From the NCBI RefSeq assembly GCF_019578655.1, contig NC_063257.1, positions 3,100,001 through 3,164,000 on the forward strand: DNA of 64,000 nucleotides, given 5' to 3'. Shown here in pieces: positions 34,962 to 47,061 of this stretch. The DNA is from Ricinus communis (taxonomy: Eukaryota; Streptophyta; Magnoliopsida; Malpighiales; Euphorbiaceae). The translations under genes were made by a program, and so were the position numbers. Below the pieces are notes generated by a model. It was not told where the DNA came from. It ran no database searches and saw only the letters and a program-made list of their open reading frames with translations. Numbering within the stretch: the stretch's first letter is position 1; the number at the start of each line of letters is the position of its first letter.

Positions 34962-36180
34962 GTTATTATTTTACTGAACACCTTTCATCACAACAAGTGT
35001 CCCAGAGATAACCTTCAAAGTTTTATTTTTAATGACAATAGTGGAGCCCTTTCTTGCCAGAACTCCTAAAGAAATAAGGTTTCTTATCAAACTCGGCACA
35101 TATCTGACATCAGTCAGAATTCTAATTAATCCATCATGATTCCTTAACCGAACTGAACCAATTCCAGCAATTTTGCAAGTGTTGTCATTTGCTGTGTAGA
35201 CAACTCCACCATCTGTTTCTTTGAAATCAGAAAACCACTCCTAGTTGGGACACATATAGTAGCTACAACCCGAATCAAGAATCCAAGCTCCCAAATTGCT
35301 GGTTGATGGCATCATACTAATGAAAGATCAGAATCACATTCAACTACATTTGTATCTGCAACAGCTTTCTCTTTGGCTTTTTCTTTCAGCTTCGGACAGT
35401 CTTTCTTCCAGTGCCCCTTTTTTCAGCAAAAGGCACATTAGTTTTTGCTAACTCTGAACTTCGATCTTCCTTTCTTTCCTTTACTTCTTTTTTCCGAACG
35501 GCCTCTCACTACTAAAGCTTCCGTTGCACTACTGGAGCTACCTTTTTTATCTTTTCTTCGTAATTCATAACTGTATAAAGCAGCACAAACCTCATTGAGA
35601 GACACCTCAGCCTTCCCATGGAGTAAAGTAGTCTCAAGAAATTCAAATTCTTCTGGAAGATATCCCAACAACATCAAGGCTAAATCTTCATCTTCAAATG
35701 TCACATCTAAATTCATCAAGTCACCAATAAGCTGATTGAAGTTTGTATGTGATCATTCATTGTGGTACCAGGAATATATGTGAATCTGAACAATCTTTTC
35801 TTAATATAGAGTTTATTTTGACTGCTCTTTTTCAGAAATTTTTCCTTCAGTGCTTTCCATAATTTACTAGCAGAAGTTTCTTTACAGAATGCATATTTCT
35901 GCTCTCTGGACAAGCACGATCGAATTGTACCACATGCTAATCGATTAATTATTTTCCACTCCTTTTCCTCCACATAATCTAGTTTCTCATATTCAATGGC
36001 AACATCTAGACCTTGTTGGAATAAGGCATCTAGAACTTCATCTTGCCACATACCGAAATGACTGGTACCATCAAATATCTCCACCACAATTCTGGAATTC
36101 GCCACTGCATTTCTCACTGAAATTGATGAATTTGGTACTACTATTATGGTTGGTGTAGAGGTACTTTCACTATCAGACAT
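34962..36180 (-). pseudogene. Copia 2 gag and protease, broken
   Basis: Gag starts MSDSESTSTP at 36180 and runs to 35716. It then shifts frame into 35438-35719 (MNLDVTFEDEDLALMLLGYL, the UBN2-type gag block). A CCHC zinc-knuckle remnant (KKGHWKKDCPKLK) lies near 35380-35430. The protease active site is seen as ILDSGCSYYM near 35250-35285, with a TAG shortly after it at about 35247. The rest of the protease reads to about 34980. Confidence 0.85.
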
Positions 36181-36285
36181 TTCTGCTTCGATCTATATTT
36201 AATAGCTTTCAAATACAATGCATAAGGACCCAGATTCTTTTCTGATATGGAAGATCAATTTAAACTGCAGCCACTCAGCAATCTA

Positions 36286-36297
36286 GCTCTGATACCA
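36286..36297 (-). other. Primer-binding site of copia element 2
   Basis: TGGTATCAGAGC on the minus strand, two bases from the ATAACA end of the right LTR. Confidence 0.9.
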
Positions 36298-36299
36298 AT

Positions 36300-36718
36300 T
36301 GTTATGGAAATCGGATTAGTTTCCACTGTAATCGGATAAATTATACGAAAAATTACAACTAAGAAATAAATTCTTAGATAATTTTAGGTATAATATATCA
36401 CCTATAAAATTACCCGACAAGTAAGCTATTAAATAAACAATAAGAAAAGAGACACCAGATTTTAACGAGGTTCGACAAAAATTTTGCTTACTTCATCGGG
36501 CACTACCAAAATAATATTTTTTTTAATTCAATAAAATTACAAAGAAATATTACTAAGAAGAGAAAGAAAAGAAATATAATTTAGCTTATAGAAATATAAG
36601 GCGCATTATTTTTCTTGATACCTAGAAAATGAGAGAATGCCGACTATTTATAGACTCGAAACCACTTGTTTATTTTCTTAGATTTTAACGTGGAATAGGA
36701 AAAGAGCCAAAAATAACA
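36300..36718 (-). repeat. 5' LTR of copia element 2
   Basis: 419 bp with short inverted ends TGTTAT..ATAACA on the minus strand. A TATA-like CTATAAATAG lies near 36645-36655 (minus strand). It lies just upstream of the DUF4220/DUF594 gene and in the opposite orientation to it. Confidence 0.88.
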
Positions 36719-36914
36719 CTTTTTATGTACTTCTTTGAAAATAAATTTGGTTTACTCTTGCACTTTTCAGGACTGTTGCTTCTCACAAGAGTTTTCAATA
36801 TTCCATTTGTGATACACGTGAATAAGTCTATGCTGAAAACTTAAACATGGCTTCAATCGAAGTACATGTTTTAGCTTCAAGCAAAATTTTGAATTCCTTG
36901 CTTGATTTTACATT

Positions 36915-36943
36915 GTAGTAGTAGTAGTAGTAGTAGTAGTAGT
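36915..36943 (+). repeat. (GTA)n microsatellite in a 5' UTR
   Basis: About ten GTA units end 13 bp before the start codon of the DUF4220/DUF594 gene, so length variation could alter its leader. Confidence 0.85.
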
Positions 36944-36956
36944 TGTCGTCATCGCC

Positions 36957-39354
36957 ATGACTCCCGCAGGTATGAAGTTAACTTCCACTTCTCTGTTTCT
37001 TCTTGTACCTCCCTCTTTAGTCTGTGGGCTTCAATTGTGTGATGCACTCCATTTTCATTTTCATTCAGATTTTCTTTAAATTGTTCTTTTTAAAGCTTAG
37101 TTTCATGGAATCCTAAATGCAATCTCATTACATTTATATTAGTTTCACGGAATCCTAAATGCAATCTCATTACATTTATATTTCTGTTACTTGTGTGTCA
37201 ATTTCAGTTGTTACCAGCTTGATTTATATCAAGGCGAGGAAAGCCATTGAAATTTTTTCTCCAACAATAAGGAAACTTTGGAAGGACTGGGAGCTACGTA
37301 TTCTGGTTCTACTCAGCCTCTCCTTGCAGATTATACTAATCTTTTTTGGAAAGCGCAGGAAATATATGAGCAAGGTTTGGATTCGATTTCTTTTATGGTC
37401 TGCTTATTTGATGGCCGATTGGGTAGCAACCGTTGCCCTCGGTGTTCTCTTAAACAACATGGGAGATGTCTACGAGGAGGGCCGTAAAGCTGCCAATCTT
37501 GATGCTGACACTCAGCTTACTGCGTTTTGGGCACCATTTCTTCTATTGCACTTGGGCGGCCCCGATGCAATTACTGCATATGCTCTAGAGGACAATGAAT
37601 TGTGGTTAAGACACTTTCTTGGGCTCGGAGTTCAAACCGGAGTTGCTGTCTGCATTTTCCTTTTGGCTTGGACAGCTTCCCGCTTCTCCATTCTCACTAT
37701 GCCAATGCTTTTGGCTGGAATTATTAAATATGGAGAGAGAACATGGGCCCTCAGATCAGCAAGCAATGAGGAATTGAGGGATTCCATGCTCACTGCTCCT
37801 GATCCTGGCCCGAATTATTCCAAGTTCATGGAGGAATTCACTTTGAAGCAGTACGAAGGATTTTATGCAATGGCAGAAGAAGTGCTGGAGTCACAAGCCC
37901 AAGTGGATGTTTCTGCCAGGGAAGATGACCACACTATAAAAGATGCACCTGAATTGCGTAAAGCTCATTTCTTATTTAAAACTTTCAAGCGTCTATTTGT
38001 TGATCTCATCCTCAGCTTTCAAGATCGAGACAATAGCCAATCTTTGTTCAAAGATATAACCTCTGAAAATGCTTTCAGGGTGATTGCGATTGAACTTGGG
38101 TTCATGTACGATATGCTCTATACCAAGGGAAAAGTAATTTACTCGCGCAATGGCTGTTATCTCCGCTTCATCAGTCTCACTAGCACATGCATTGTATTAG
38201 TCTTCTTTTCTTTATACAAAACGCATGGCTGTGCAAAGATTGATATAGCCATAACCTTTTTATTGCTGATTATAGCCATAATTCTGGAGCTCTATGCATT
38301 GCTCTTAGTGCTCTCCTCGGATTGGACAGATCTTTATCTGTCAAAGCATGAAGGAGTTCTCCGCCAGGTTATTACTCGTTTACGACTGCCTAAACGTCCA
38401 AGATGGTCAAAATCCTTGGCGCAGTATAGCTTATTGAGCTATAGCCTCAAAAGTAAGCCAGTGGTCAACAGCAAAATCCAGAAGCTATTTAGTATAGATA
38501 ACATATTAGAACACCTGCACATGACTACTGAGAGAGTTGGAGATGATCTAGAGACGTTCATTTTCAACCATCTCAAAAAGAAGTTTCAAGATCTCAAGGC
38601 TCAATCAGATGACGGCTATGCGAAGAAGCTTAAAGATCTCTGCATGTGCAGGGGGGCTCGCGCCCTTAAAGGATTTACTTTTGACGAAGAATTACGTTGG
38701 AGTGTGGAAGTAGAATTCGACCAGGGCATTCTTATCTGGCACATTGCTACAGATCTCTGCTACCACTCTGATCATGAAGCGCAAAATGATACAAACAGAA
38801 AAATAAGCAACTCATTGTCAAAATACATGCTGTATCTCTTGGTTATGCGTTCTACCATGTTGCCGATGGGAATTGGAAAGATCAGATATCAAGACACCTG
38901 TGCTGAGGCCACGAGATTTTTCGAGAAACATGAGTCCATATTAGGTACTATCCGGAGATCACAAAATCTTTGCAATTGGGTATTCAATCTATTCAGAAAG
39001 GGGAACCCTGAGCTAAAAGAGAATCAAGAAGCCTGTGAGGTGTTGCTTAAAGTGAACACTGTAGTTCCACCAGCTAAAGTAAAAGGGGATAGAAGCAAGT
39101 CTGTGTTATTCGACGCTTGCAGGCTAGCATCACAATTACAAAATATTCCAAACAAGTGGGAAGTGATGGGTAATGTTTGGGTGGAAATGCTAGCTTATGC
39201 TGCTAGCCATTGCAGAGGAACTTATCATGCTCAACAGTTGGGACGGGGTGGAGAGCTACTGACGCATGTTTGGCTCCTGATGGCTCATTTTGGTTTAACA
39301 GAGCAGTTCCAGATATCCCATGGTCATGCAAGAGCCAAGCTTACTGTTCGATAA
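36957..39354 (+). CDS. DUF4220/DUF594 multipass membrane protein
   Basis: Proposed exons 36957-36969 (13 nt: ATG ACT CCC GCA G) and 37208-39354. The donor is GCAG|GTATGA and the acceptor TTTCAG|TT, and the split codon rejoins in frame; 719 residues. An ATG at 37159 inside the intron could give a 731-residue alternative. The N-terminal half (DUF4220) has membrane segments around ILVLLSLSLQIILIFFG, the ADWVATVALGVLL region, FLGLGVQTGVAVCIFLLAW, ISLTSTCIVLVFF and ITFLLLIIAIILELYALLLVL. The C-terminal DUF594 part has YMLYLLVMR..LPMG, LFDACRLASQL and the ending WVEMLAYAASHC..GGELLTHVWLLMAHFGL. The family is plant-specific and its biochemical role is not established. A copia LTR lies about 240 bp upstream. 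Confidence 0.85.
37099..37182. repeat. 42-bp tandem duplication inside the DUF4220 gene intron
   Basis: Two 42-bp units (37099-37140 and 37141-37182) are identical except for one C/T change (TTTCATGG against TTTCACGG). The second unit contains the ATG that opens the longer alternative frame; the same ATG is in the first unit. Confidence 0.88.
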
Positions 39355-41584
39355 TAAGCTAACACGGGCAATGCTATACTACTAGTACGTCAGAATAATA
39401 ATTGCTTGAACTTTGTTCCTTCGTATTCCTTGTGTTTTCCCACCAATAATTTGAGTTTTGATTTGCCACTTAAGTGGTCAGAATTTGATTAATGATGTAT
39501 TTTATAGTTACTTTTCATGGTTTGCTTATGGAAATGCATTCATTTTCCCTTCTTTTTTCTTTTGGCGTTGGCCAATTCTACCTTTTTGAACTAATTCGAT
39601 ATGAATTCAAGGGTCAGATATTATTTAGATTATGTTAATGGCTTGAAACTTTACCCAATAATGTAAAAATAAATCTATGCAACTATCTTCGTTGTTCTTT
39701 GTTTTGCCTCCAAACGAATTAGGATTTTCCAAACAGAAAGGAGCAGCCTGACAGGAAACACAAATTGCTATCACCTTAAATCAAAACAATTTGCTTTTGC
39801 TTAATTATCAGAAGACAATCTTGTTGCTGATAAAGGGAACTTGTTTATTTATCCTTCACTTTATTCTCTACGCATTTCTTTATGGGGTTTGTTAAAATCA
39901 GCAACTAATAATAACCGATTTAGATCCCTTTCTCCTTATCCTCACCCTTCCTTTTATTTTGTTTTACCAGTTCCAAAAAGAATATCCTTAAAAGACACAT
40001 CTAATCCCAGATAGGCTATTACTACATAGCTGCTAGGAACGAGGACCACAGTACAGCTCTCAGCTCTGAAACAGGCTAATCGCTCCATGAGAGTAACAGT
40101 AACATGAGGCGCACAATATTCCTTTATGGGTTTCCTTTCTCCCATTGTAATCATGATTAATATTATGGTGTTCATGTGGATCCTTTCCCAATGTTGGATG
40201 CCCGGCAGTACGTTCTACAGGTATTTGTTATCAGTGAACTTTTGGACTAAACAACAGCTTTACGAAAAGAATAAGTATCTAAATAATTGAGCCGACAAAA
40301 GAGAAAAAGAAAAATGGTTCTTTTTCTCTTTTTAACCAGAATAAGTATCGAACTTTATTTATGTAGTTTAAACTAATTTGGGCCCCATATTTTGAATTTA
40401 CGAAAGGGTCGGGAAAGATTTTATATTGTGGAATAAAAAGCCAATTGATTCCATAAATTATCCTTAAACTGTAATTTTCCTTTTGGGAGTGGAGTTGCAT
40501 GAGATCCGAAGATATGCTAGCAGTAGTACTAGGTTGGTTTGAATTTAACGAGCTCCTTAAAACAAATTTCAGAAGACAAACTCTCTGCAAGAAGTATGCT
40601 TGCTAGGTCTCTTAATAAACATGCTAACCCACCATGAAGGCAATTGATCAAATACGATGGCTATAGCTCTGTTTCGTCTTGGAGATATGCAAAGCTCATT
40701 TAAACACCGGTTTACCTTTATAATTTACTACTTATTTTATAAGTTTGTCCACTCCAACCGCATAATATCTACATCCCAACATTTAATCATTTAGAACTAA
40801 TCTGCGCTGTAAAATAACCAAACATTTCGAATTTCAATTTGATAAATTGTTAGTTAATTTAATTGAACAGATTTCAGCTCAGTTTTAAACTTAGATAATT
40901 TTATCGAGTTAAATTCAAACTTGACAGAATTTAATTCGTTAATTTGTGAGTCTATTTGTTTAATGGCTTTCGATTAGATTGATTATAAAAGATGAGAATT
41001 CAGCCACATTAAAATTACCATAATGAGATATACATTTAATATTTAAAAACTACTCAGCAATAGTCGGACAAGTAGGAAATACCGGAGTCTATCAGCATAT
41101 AAACTCGAGCTAAAAGTTGACCAAGCAATTCCTCAAGACTTGACAAATAAAAAGAAATTTCAGCAAAAAAGGTTGACCAAGCAAGCCGTCTTTGATGAGT
41201 TTTTATGCTTAAATTTTGCAGCTCAGTTTATGTGGCTGCAAAACTCTGGTTTTTGTATCTGATTCTATTGATCTATGGAATCTGATTATCTTTGTTAAGA
41301 AGAAATTCCTCAAGGCTACATATAATTACATAAGAAGCAAAAGACTTTTGGTTAAAAAGGATTATTTTTCACAGATTTAATTACAGAAAGCAGCTGCATA
41401 TATATATATATATATATCTAAAGGCAAACCGATTATATATAGAAAACAAAGATGAAAGAGTTAAGTAGAAAAAAAAAACAAACTAAAATAGCCATCCACT
41501 CTGCCATGGAACAAAAGAACATGGGTAGCTGGCTGGCTAGAAATCTTGCTCACGCCTTCGACACATGTACAATCAAGTCCAGGC
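39355..41584. other. Intergenic DNA, no gene recognised
   Basis: 3' flank of the DUF4220 gene, then AT-rich spacer. A 73-codon minus-strand frame at 39954-40175 has protein-like composition but no family I recognise. A TA microsatellite lies at 41398-41418. Confidence 0.5.
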
Positions 41585-41905
41585 CTACTTAATCTTATAA
41601 TCACATTTACTCAGAATGTACCAAACAAGATCAGAAAACTCTTTCTCGCTTATGTACCCGTCTCCATTTATATCTGCAAAATGAAGTGCTCGAAAAACTC
41701 GCCACCACGAAAAATGAGAGCCAAGCTTGTTGAAAATGTTCTTGAGCTCTTTCTTGCAAAGACGGCCGTCTTTGTTTGTATCAAAGCTCCTGAACATGGC
41801 AACTAGTTGCTCTTTTGTGTAAGGAACTCCAAAACCTTTGGGATTTTGTGTAATAGGCGTCCTGGGGCAATGTTTACTTACTCCTCTATGGGGTAAGAGA
41901 TCCAT
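41585..41905 (-). CDS. Two-EF-hand calcium-binding protein (EF-hand locus 4)
   Basis: 106 residues starting MDLLPHRG. Canonical loops lie at 42-53 (DTNKDGRLCKKE) and 78-89 (DINGDGYISEKE), joined by GSHFSWWRVFRAL, the aromatic/arginine linker of this family. A longer frame (159 residues from 42064) begins upstream of the TATA box at 41988-41995 and is rejected. Residues 1-30 are family-unlike and basic, and carry no clear signal. Both hands should bind calcium. Its nearest relative by eye is the 46.5 kb locus: both have GYISEKEF in loop 2. Confidence 0.88.
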   Translation of the reverse strand: MDLLPHRGVSKHCPRTPITQNPKGFGVPYTKEQLVAMFRSFDTNKDGRLCKKELKNIFNKLGSHFSWWRVFRALHFADINGDGYISEKEFSDLVWYILSKCDYKIK

Positions 41906-41987
41906 GTTTCTCTTTTCTTGGATTGAGAGTAAGAGAATTTGCAGTGTTTGTAATTGTATGCTGTGTGTGGTATAAGAGAAGCAAAGC

Positions 41988-41995
41988 TTTTTATA
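41988..41995 (-). promoter_or_regulatory. TATA box of EF-hand locus 4
   Basis: TATAAAAA on the minus strand, 83 bp upstream of the chosen ATG. It sets the start at 41905 rather than 42064. Confidence 0.65.
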
Positions 41996-42064
41996 GACCA
42001 TCCTAATCTCTCTAGCCCAACTTCTTTTGCCACCCGCACCTGGACCCTTACCTAACCGTGACAC

Positions 42065-45000
42065 CCAGCCTGAGCCTATACAGATTCTAGCTTATCCAGC
42101 TGCCTAATCCTGAAGGTTCAAATTTTGATCGTTATGAAAAACGCTTCTCCCTTTCAAGTGGCATATAACAAGTCTTGGAAGTATTCTGGACCCATTTACA
42201 AACTTCTTGGAAATAAAATATTAGTAAGAAAGAGTATTTAGGAATTATATGATCATGTTCAAGAGCTGGATTACCACGCAAAATTATAATCTACTTAATA
42301 CTTAAAAGACCCATTCAAGACACTACAGTGTTTGTTAGCCTTTGTAATGGAGAACCTTGAAATCAATAGATTAGATGTCACCCAAAAGGAAAAGAAAGGA
42401 AAAAAAGAACAGAATCAATGAGATTAGATTAGACACTAATAAGTTGTTTATCATTTTTTTTTTTTATTCATAAGAGCCTAATAAGTTACAGACTATAAAA
42501 TAGAGGTAGTCATCAAACTTACATTCGTTATAAAAAATAAAAATTCACATAATACAAAAAAAAATATAATACAAATATAATTCAAATAATATTTATTTAA
42601 TTGATTGTATATGCATATATATATATATAGTTTATAAGATGCAATTTATTACTAATTAATTTTAAAAGATATATGATTTTAATTGTACTACAAATTATTT
42701 ATATGCATTTGTGTGTTTGCGTTGATTCTTCTCATGATTAACTTAAAAAAGACTAAACCTGTTATTTAGTTTTTTTAATGGTTTGAATGAATGAACCTAT
42801 TATATACAGAATTTTTTTGATGCGTCATAAATCAATGCATTTATATCTCAAAATGTGTTTATGTCAAATTTTATCTTATTTGATATTATTTAAAGGAAAA
42901 ATATTAAAAATACTTATGTTTTTTTTATTTTAATCAAAATTATGATATTTTTTATTTTGTATTTCTATTATGTTAAAATATTAAAAATATAATTTTTTAA
43001 GTTTCTTAAATTATAATTTTAGTTATTCTTTTTTTGTTTTTTACTAAAACAATAAAAAAAACTAAAGAATAACTACAAAATGATAAAAAGACAACTGAAA
43101 TTTAAAAAAATATATATTTTTGAAAAAATAAATTCACACAGTAAAAACAATATCTTTTGTTAATTTTAAGATATTTTTGAAAAACTTCTTTTCTAAATAA
43201 GTATTGTCAAAAATTATTACCTTAAATTTTATTTTTGATATTAAGAAAACAATATCTCCTTACTTTATTTATGTTTATCCTGTTAAGACTTAATAATTAG
43301 GTTTTATAAACTTTACATTTTTCTTAAAAGAAATATGGATATTTCATTAATGAAAATTAATAAATATATTTTGATATAAAAATAAATATTAAATATCAAG
43401 AAATGCAAGTAAATAAATCTATTCAAAATAATCATCAATCGTGTTGACGGAGCAGTAAATTACAATTCTACGGGGAAAACGCTTCATTCGGTGGCACTAA
43501 GTTATATATCGACTTTATAGATATCTTTTAACGAATCCGATTATTTAGATGTCGAATTTAATTTTTTTTCTTTATCATCCCCATAGAGAAAGATCTCCAC
43601 ATCCTTGTAATGGAGGACCATAAAACTCCTATAGAAAAAGAACTCAGAATCCCTAAAATGGAGGAACATAAAACTCCTAAAAAAAGCATTGCAATTTATT
43701 TATTAAATTAATTCATAATAAAAAAAAGAAATAAAGACCACTACCACTCTAAAAAAATGATCGACAGTGGGCCAAAAGATAAGACGTTGATGAAAAATAA
43801 GAAAAAGAGAAGAAAAAAAAAGGAGTGACCGCTAGGGTTTTTTTTAAGCCATTTAATTGTCATAATGTTACATATTTTTTGAGGTGGTATAAACTTTATT
43901 ATCTTTATTTTATTGAAATAAAAGCATTTTTAATGCATTCTTTATATATTTCAAACTCTTTATTTTAAAGAGTTATATTATAAAGTAACACTCTAATATA
44001 TTCTTTATTTTTTAAATATAAAGTAAAAAATCAATTTGGCTCTCTACATATTAAGACTCAAACGTCATTCTCTATTTTATATTTCTATATTTGACTTAAT
44101 TGATATTTATAATTTTTATTTTTCTATTGGTAAAAATTAAAAAAAATATATAAAAATAAAGTAAGATAAAAAATTAAAGATAAAGACTCTATTAAATTTA
44201 AATAAAATATTTTATTTTTTATATATAATTTTTTAAAAATATTCTTTATAATAAAAATTATACTTTTAAAAATAAAAAGCAACATTAAGGTACTCTGCCT
44301 AGTTACAATTACAACTACCACTAACTTCCTAACAACTTTCCAACTAACCAACTCAATTAATTGTAAAAGAAGTACACTTGTTAATCATCTTTTGATTTTC
44401 TTTTAAACAAAAGTGAATCAAATATTCTTGAAGAACAAATATCGGGACGCTAAAAGGACGCAAGGCCCCAGCAAAGATTAAAGTCCGGATACGCTTAAAT
44501 GCCAGTGAATAGACCGGAGACAAGACAATACTAACTTTTAACCGCTACTAATTTCCTTAAACTTTTCAACTTTCGCATCGAATATCTTCTACCTTTTTCT
44601 TTTCCTCATTTTAGGATTTCAGAAATATATTTTGAAATCACAATTCATTAAAATTATTATAGTCGGACGTCGTGTTAATTCTTTTTTGTGTTATTCTATT
44701 AAGATTTCATAAATATATACATTTTTCTTATAAAAATTTCGTAAATATATATGTAAAAATAAAATTTGTGAATACTCATGAATATTTAATTAATTTCTTC
44801 TTTTTTGTATTTTGTTTTTAGTAAGCTCTCTGGCTAATAATTAAACTAAATCTTAAAGTTTAAGTGTCTATATTTGAGTAACTCAAAGAGATTTTATACT
44901 CTCTATCTAAATAATGTGTTTGATTAGTAAACAGGCATAATTATAGATGTCTAACGTGTAGGAATTTTCCTCTGTTTTTATTTTTACAAAAACAGTTAAC

Positions 45001-45239
45001 AACAAAGAAAAATTATATTATATTATGATATGCTTTAATTTTATTTTATCTGATTGTATTAATAAATTGCAGTTGGATTCTACAAGTGTAAATTGAAAAA
45101 AATATAAACACTAATCATAAGGAGCTTGTTTAGAACATGTAATCTAAGAAAAATTAAAAATTAAAATACTGATTACTTCTTAATTTAAAATCAATAGTTC
45201 AAAGAGTATCGTAGATAAAAACCATTTGATTTTTTTATT
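42065..45239. other. AT-rich intergenic DNA, no gene seen
   Basis: Long AT-rich stretch with poly-A/T tracts. Two near-copies of AATGGAGGA(C)CATAAAACTCCTA occur at about 43609 and 43658, a small tandem duplication of about 50 bp. No bounded transposon was resolved. Confidence 0.5.
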
Positions 45240-45930
45240 GGAAAAGTAAGTTTCGGTGCCATTCCAGCGTTGGTGAAATGTAACCATACTTAAAACCCGT
45301 ATTAGCAAGATAATCAGCACTCCTATTCCATTCACGATGGACATGATTGAAAGTTACAGCAACATTCTAATCCTCCTTAACCTCGGCATATTTATAACCA
45401 CCCAAATTTTTATTTCTTACTCACTTCATATGTTTAAATTTATTTTATTTATAAATAATTCATACATATTTATTTATTTTAAATAATAAAATATGTAATA
45501 ATTATTTAGCGTAAAATTATAAAAAAATTTACTTTGCTTGCTCAAACTATCAGCCACACTTCTATTTTCAACCTCAACTGTAAGTTTTCGGAAGCTTTTA
45601 TCCCAAGCCAGCTGCAAGCTATAAGCGACACCCCATAGCTCAGCCATCATAACGCTTCAAACACCCACATAGCCACAAAAATCCAGCCACTAGCCTTCAG
45701 AATTACGAATTAAGCCCCCAGCACTTGCGCGACCGATAGTAGTGCAAAGAGCCCCGTCAGTGTTAACTTTGCCCATGGATGGTCTGGAACATCCAATGAT
45801 CCAATCAGCCGTTTCACACGATTGGCAGCAAGCCCATCCTTACTTAGCGTGTCACTACTAGTTGCTAGCATCAACAAAAGACTTAGATCTAACAGTGATG
45901 CCACGCTAGGATTGGAAGGCATTTGATGCC
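45240..45930 (-). pseudogene. LINE-type RNase H (RVT_3) remnant
   Basis: On the minus strand, about 45530-45780 reads KVNTDGALCTT..GRASAGGLIRNSEG, then stops, then MMAELWGVAYSLQLAWDK and VADSLSKQ. About 45250-45400 reads VAVTFNHVHREWNRSADYLANTG. Together these are the D..E..D core and the HVHREWN-x-ADxLA terminus of the RNase H domain carried by plant LINEs. Stops, frame changes and an AT-rich stretch of about 130 bp between the two halves (45400-45530) show decay. The N-terminal flank to 45930 may be the preceding linker. No other LINE domain was found. Confidence 0.75.
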
Positions 45931-46462
45931 TAAGCATGCCTTTGATTAATGCCTAAGCATCAGAAAAATAGACTACTCATATATTCCAACTTTCGTTGCA
46001 TTCATGAAGGGCCAACAAAAGCTAAAAGTGTTCCTAATCAAACGGATGTGCATATATTCCATCTCTCCTTGAATTCTTTTGGGAAAATTGAGACCACAGA
46101 AGTAGAAAGAGCGAAAGTGATCTACAACCAATGAGTTTAAGGGTGCCATTTTATTGTTTACAAACTGTCTAAACTAAGACAATATTCACTATAGTCTATA
46201 GGAACAGTGAATCTTCTCTAGTAAGCATATGAGTATCAACTAAAATAAACTGAAAACGAGTAATATGTAGAAGGAAGTGACAAATTATTAGATGAAATGT
46301 ACAGCAAAGGACGACTCCCCTCTATTTCTCATTTTATTTTCTTTTCTGAAGTAAAGAAAGAAACTAACAGTGAAGTACACAACTCAGAGCCACTCTAACT
46401 AAGCTGCCTTTGAGCAACAACTCTAACTCTCGTTGTTAATATTATAATTAACCTATAGCTTG
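45931..46462. other. Spacer downstream of EF-hand locus 5
   Basis: Probably includes the 3' UTR of the minus-strand gene at 46463-46726. No gene recognised. Confidence 0.45.
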
Positions 46463-46726
46463 TTATTTATGAGCAGCTTTCAGTAGCTTCTGAAACTCTT
46501 TCTCGCTGATGTACCCATCTCTATTTTCATCTGCAACGTAGACTGCTCGCCAAGCTCGACATGTGGGAAAAGACATACCTAAGGTGCTGTATGCATTTTT
46601 AAGCTCTTCGACACTGAGGTATCCATCTCCGTTTGTGTCAAAACGCCTGAACGCATCTTTCAATCGCGCATCAATCGGCATAGGCTTTACACACTTTACA
46701 TTCTTAAGGTTAGTGGATGCAAACAT
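46463..46726 (-). CDS. Two-EF-hand calcium-binding protein (EF-hand locus 5)
   Basis: 87 residues starting MFASTNLK, with Met16 (MPIDAR) as an alternative start like the MP- starts of sister genes. Loops lie at 30-41 (DTNGDGYLSVEE) and 66-77 (DENRDGYISEKE), both canonical except that R replaces the usual Gly at position 4 of loop 2. The linker is GMSFPTCRAWRAV. A TATA box lies about 90 bp upstream. Likely a cytosolic calmodulin-like calcium sensor. Confidence 0.88.
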   Translation of the reverse strand: MFASTNLKNVKCVKPMPIDARLKDAFRRFDTNGDGYLSVEELKNAYSTLGMSFPTCRAWRAVYVADENRDGYISEKEFQKLLKAAHK

Positions 46727-46814
46727 GTTTAAATGCTGTTGTTTAGTTCTTTCCTGGTTGTTGGTTTTATTGAGAAGCTACTTGTGTATCTTTGGAAGTT
46801 AAGGTACAAAGGAT

Positions 46815-46822
46815 TTTATATA
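46815..46822 (-). promoter_or_regulatory. TATA box of EF-hand locus 5
   Basis: TATATAAA on the minus strand, about 90 bp upstream of the ATG at 46726. Confidence 0.65.
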
Positions 46823-47019
46823 GGCCTAGAAAAGGGAAAATAGAAAATAATCTTGTCATACTTATCTTCATTTCTTGTTTTTGTGTTTTCTTTTTCAAAA
46901 CCTTTTTATTAAGACTAGTCATGCATGATAGATAACTGAATTCAGATTCATCACTACACAATATTAAAGTATTCCATGCAGTTAGACTAAAGAAAGAATT
47001 TTAAAATATAGTCATGTAG

Positions 47020-47061
<42 letters not shown>

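Larger units (their letters stand above)
31694..36718 (-). mobile_element. Ty1/copia retrotransposon 2 (Tork/Tnt1-like), decayed
   Basis: A minus-strand element of about 5.0 kb with LTRs at about 31694-32100 and 36300-36718. The internal order is primer-binding site, gag, protease, integrase, reverse transcriptase, RNase H, polypurine-like tract. The gag and pol style resembles the Tork/Tnt1 group (inference). The outer flanks both read CTTTT (31687-31691 and 36719-36723), a possible target duplication, but the left LTR terminus has decayed, so this is tentative. The coding region has several frameshifts and stops. The right LTR ends only about 240 bp before the start of the DUF4220/DUF594 gene. 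Confidence 0.88.

Noticed and set aside
39954..40175. Minus-strand frame of 73 codons starting MNTIILIM
   Set aside because: No recognisable family and no supporting signals; it may be a worn fragment.
41906..42064. 53-residue N-terminal extension of the EF-hand protein at 41.7 kb
   Set aside because: It begins upstream of the TATA box at 41988-41995 and reads through promoter sequence.
43860..44120. Possible inverted-repeat element in AT-rich DNA
   Set aside because: The apparent symmetry is only A/T runs; no informative bases pair.
47023..47059. CRISPR-like or regulatory repeat
   Set aside because: It is a plain AT dinucleotide microsatellite in a plant genome; there are no spacers.
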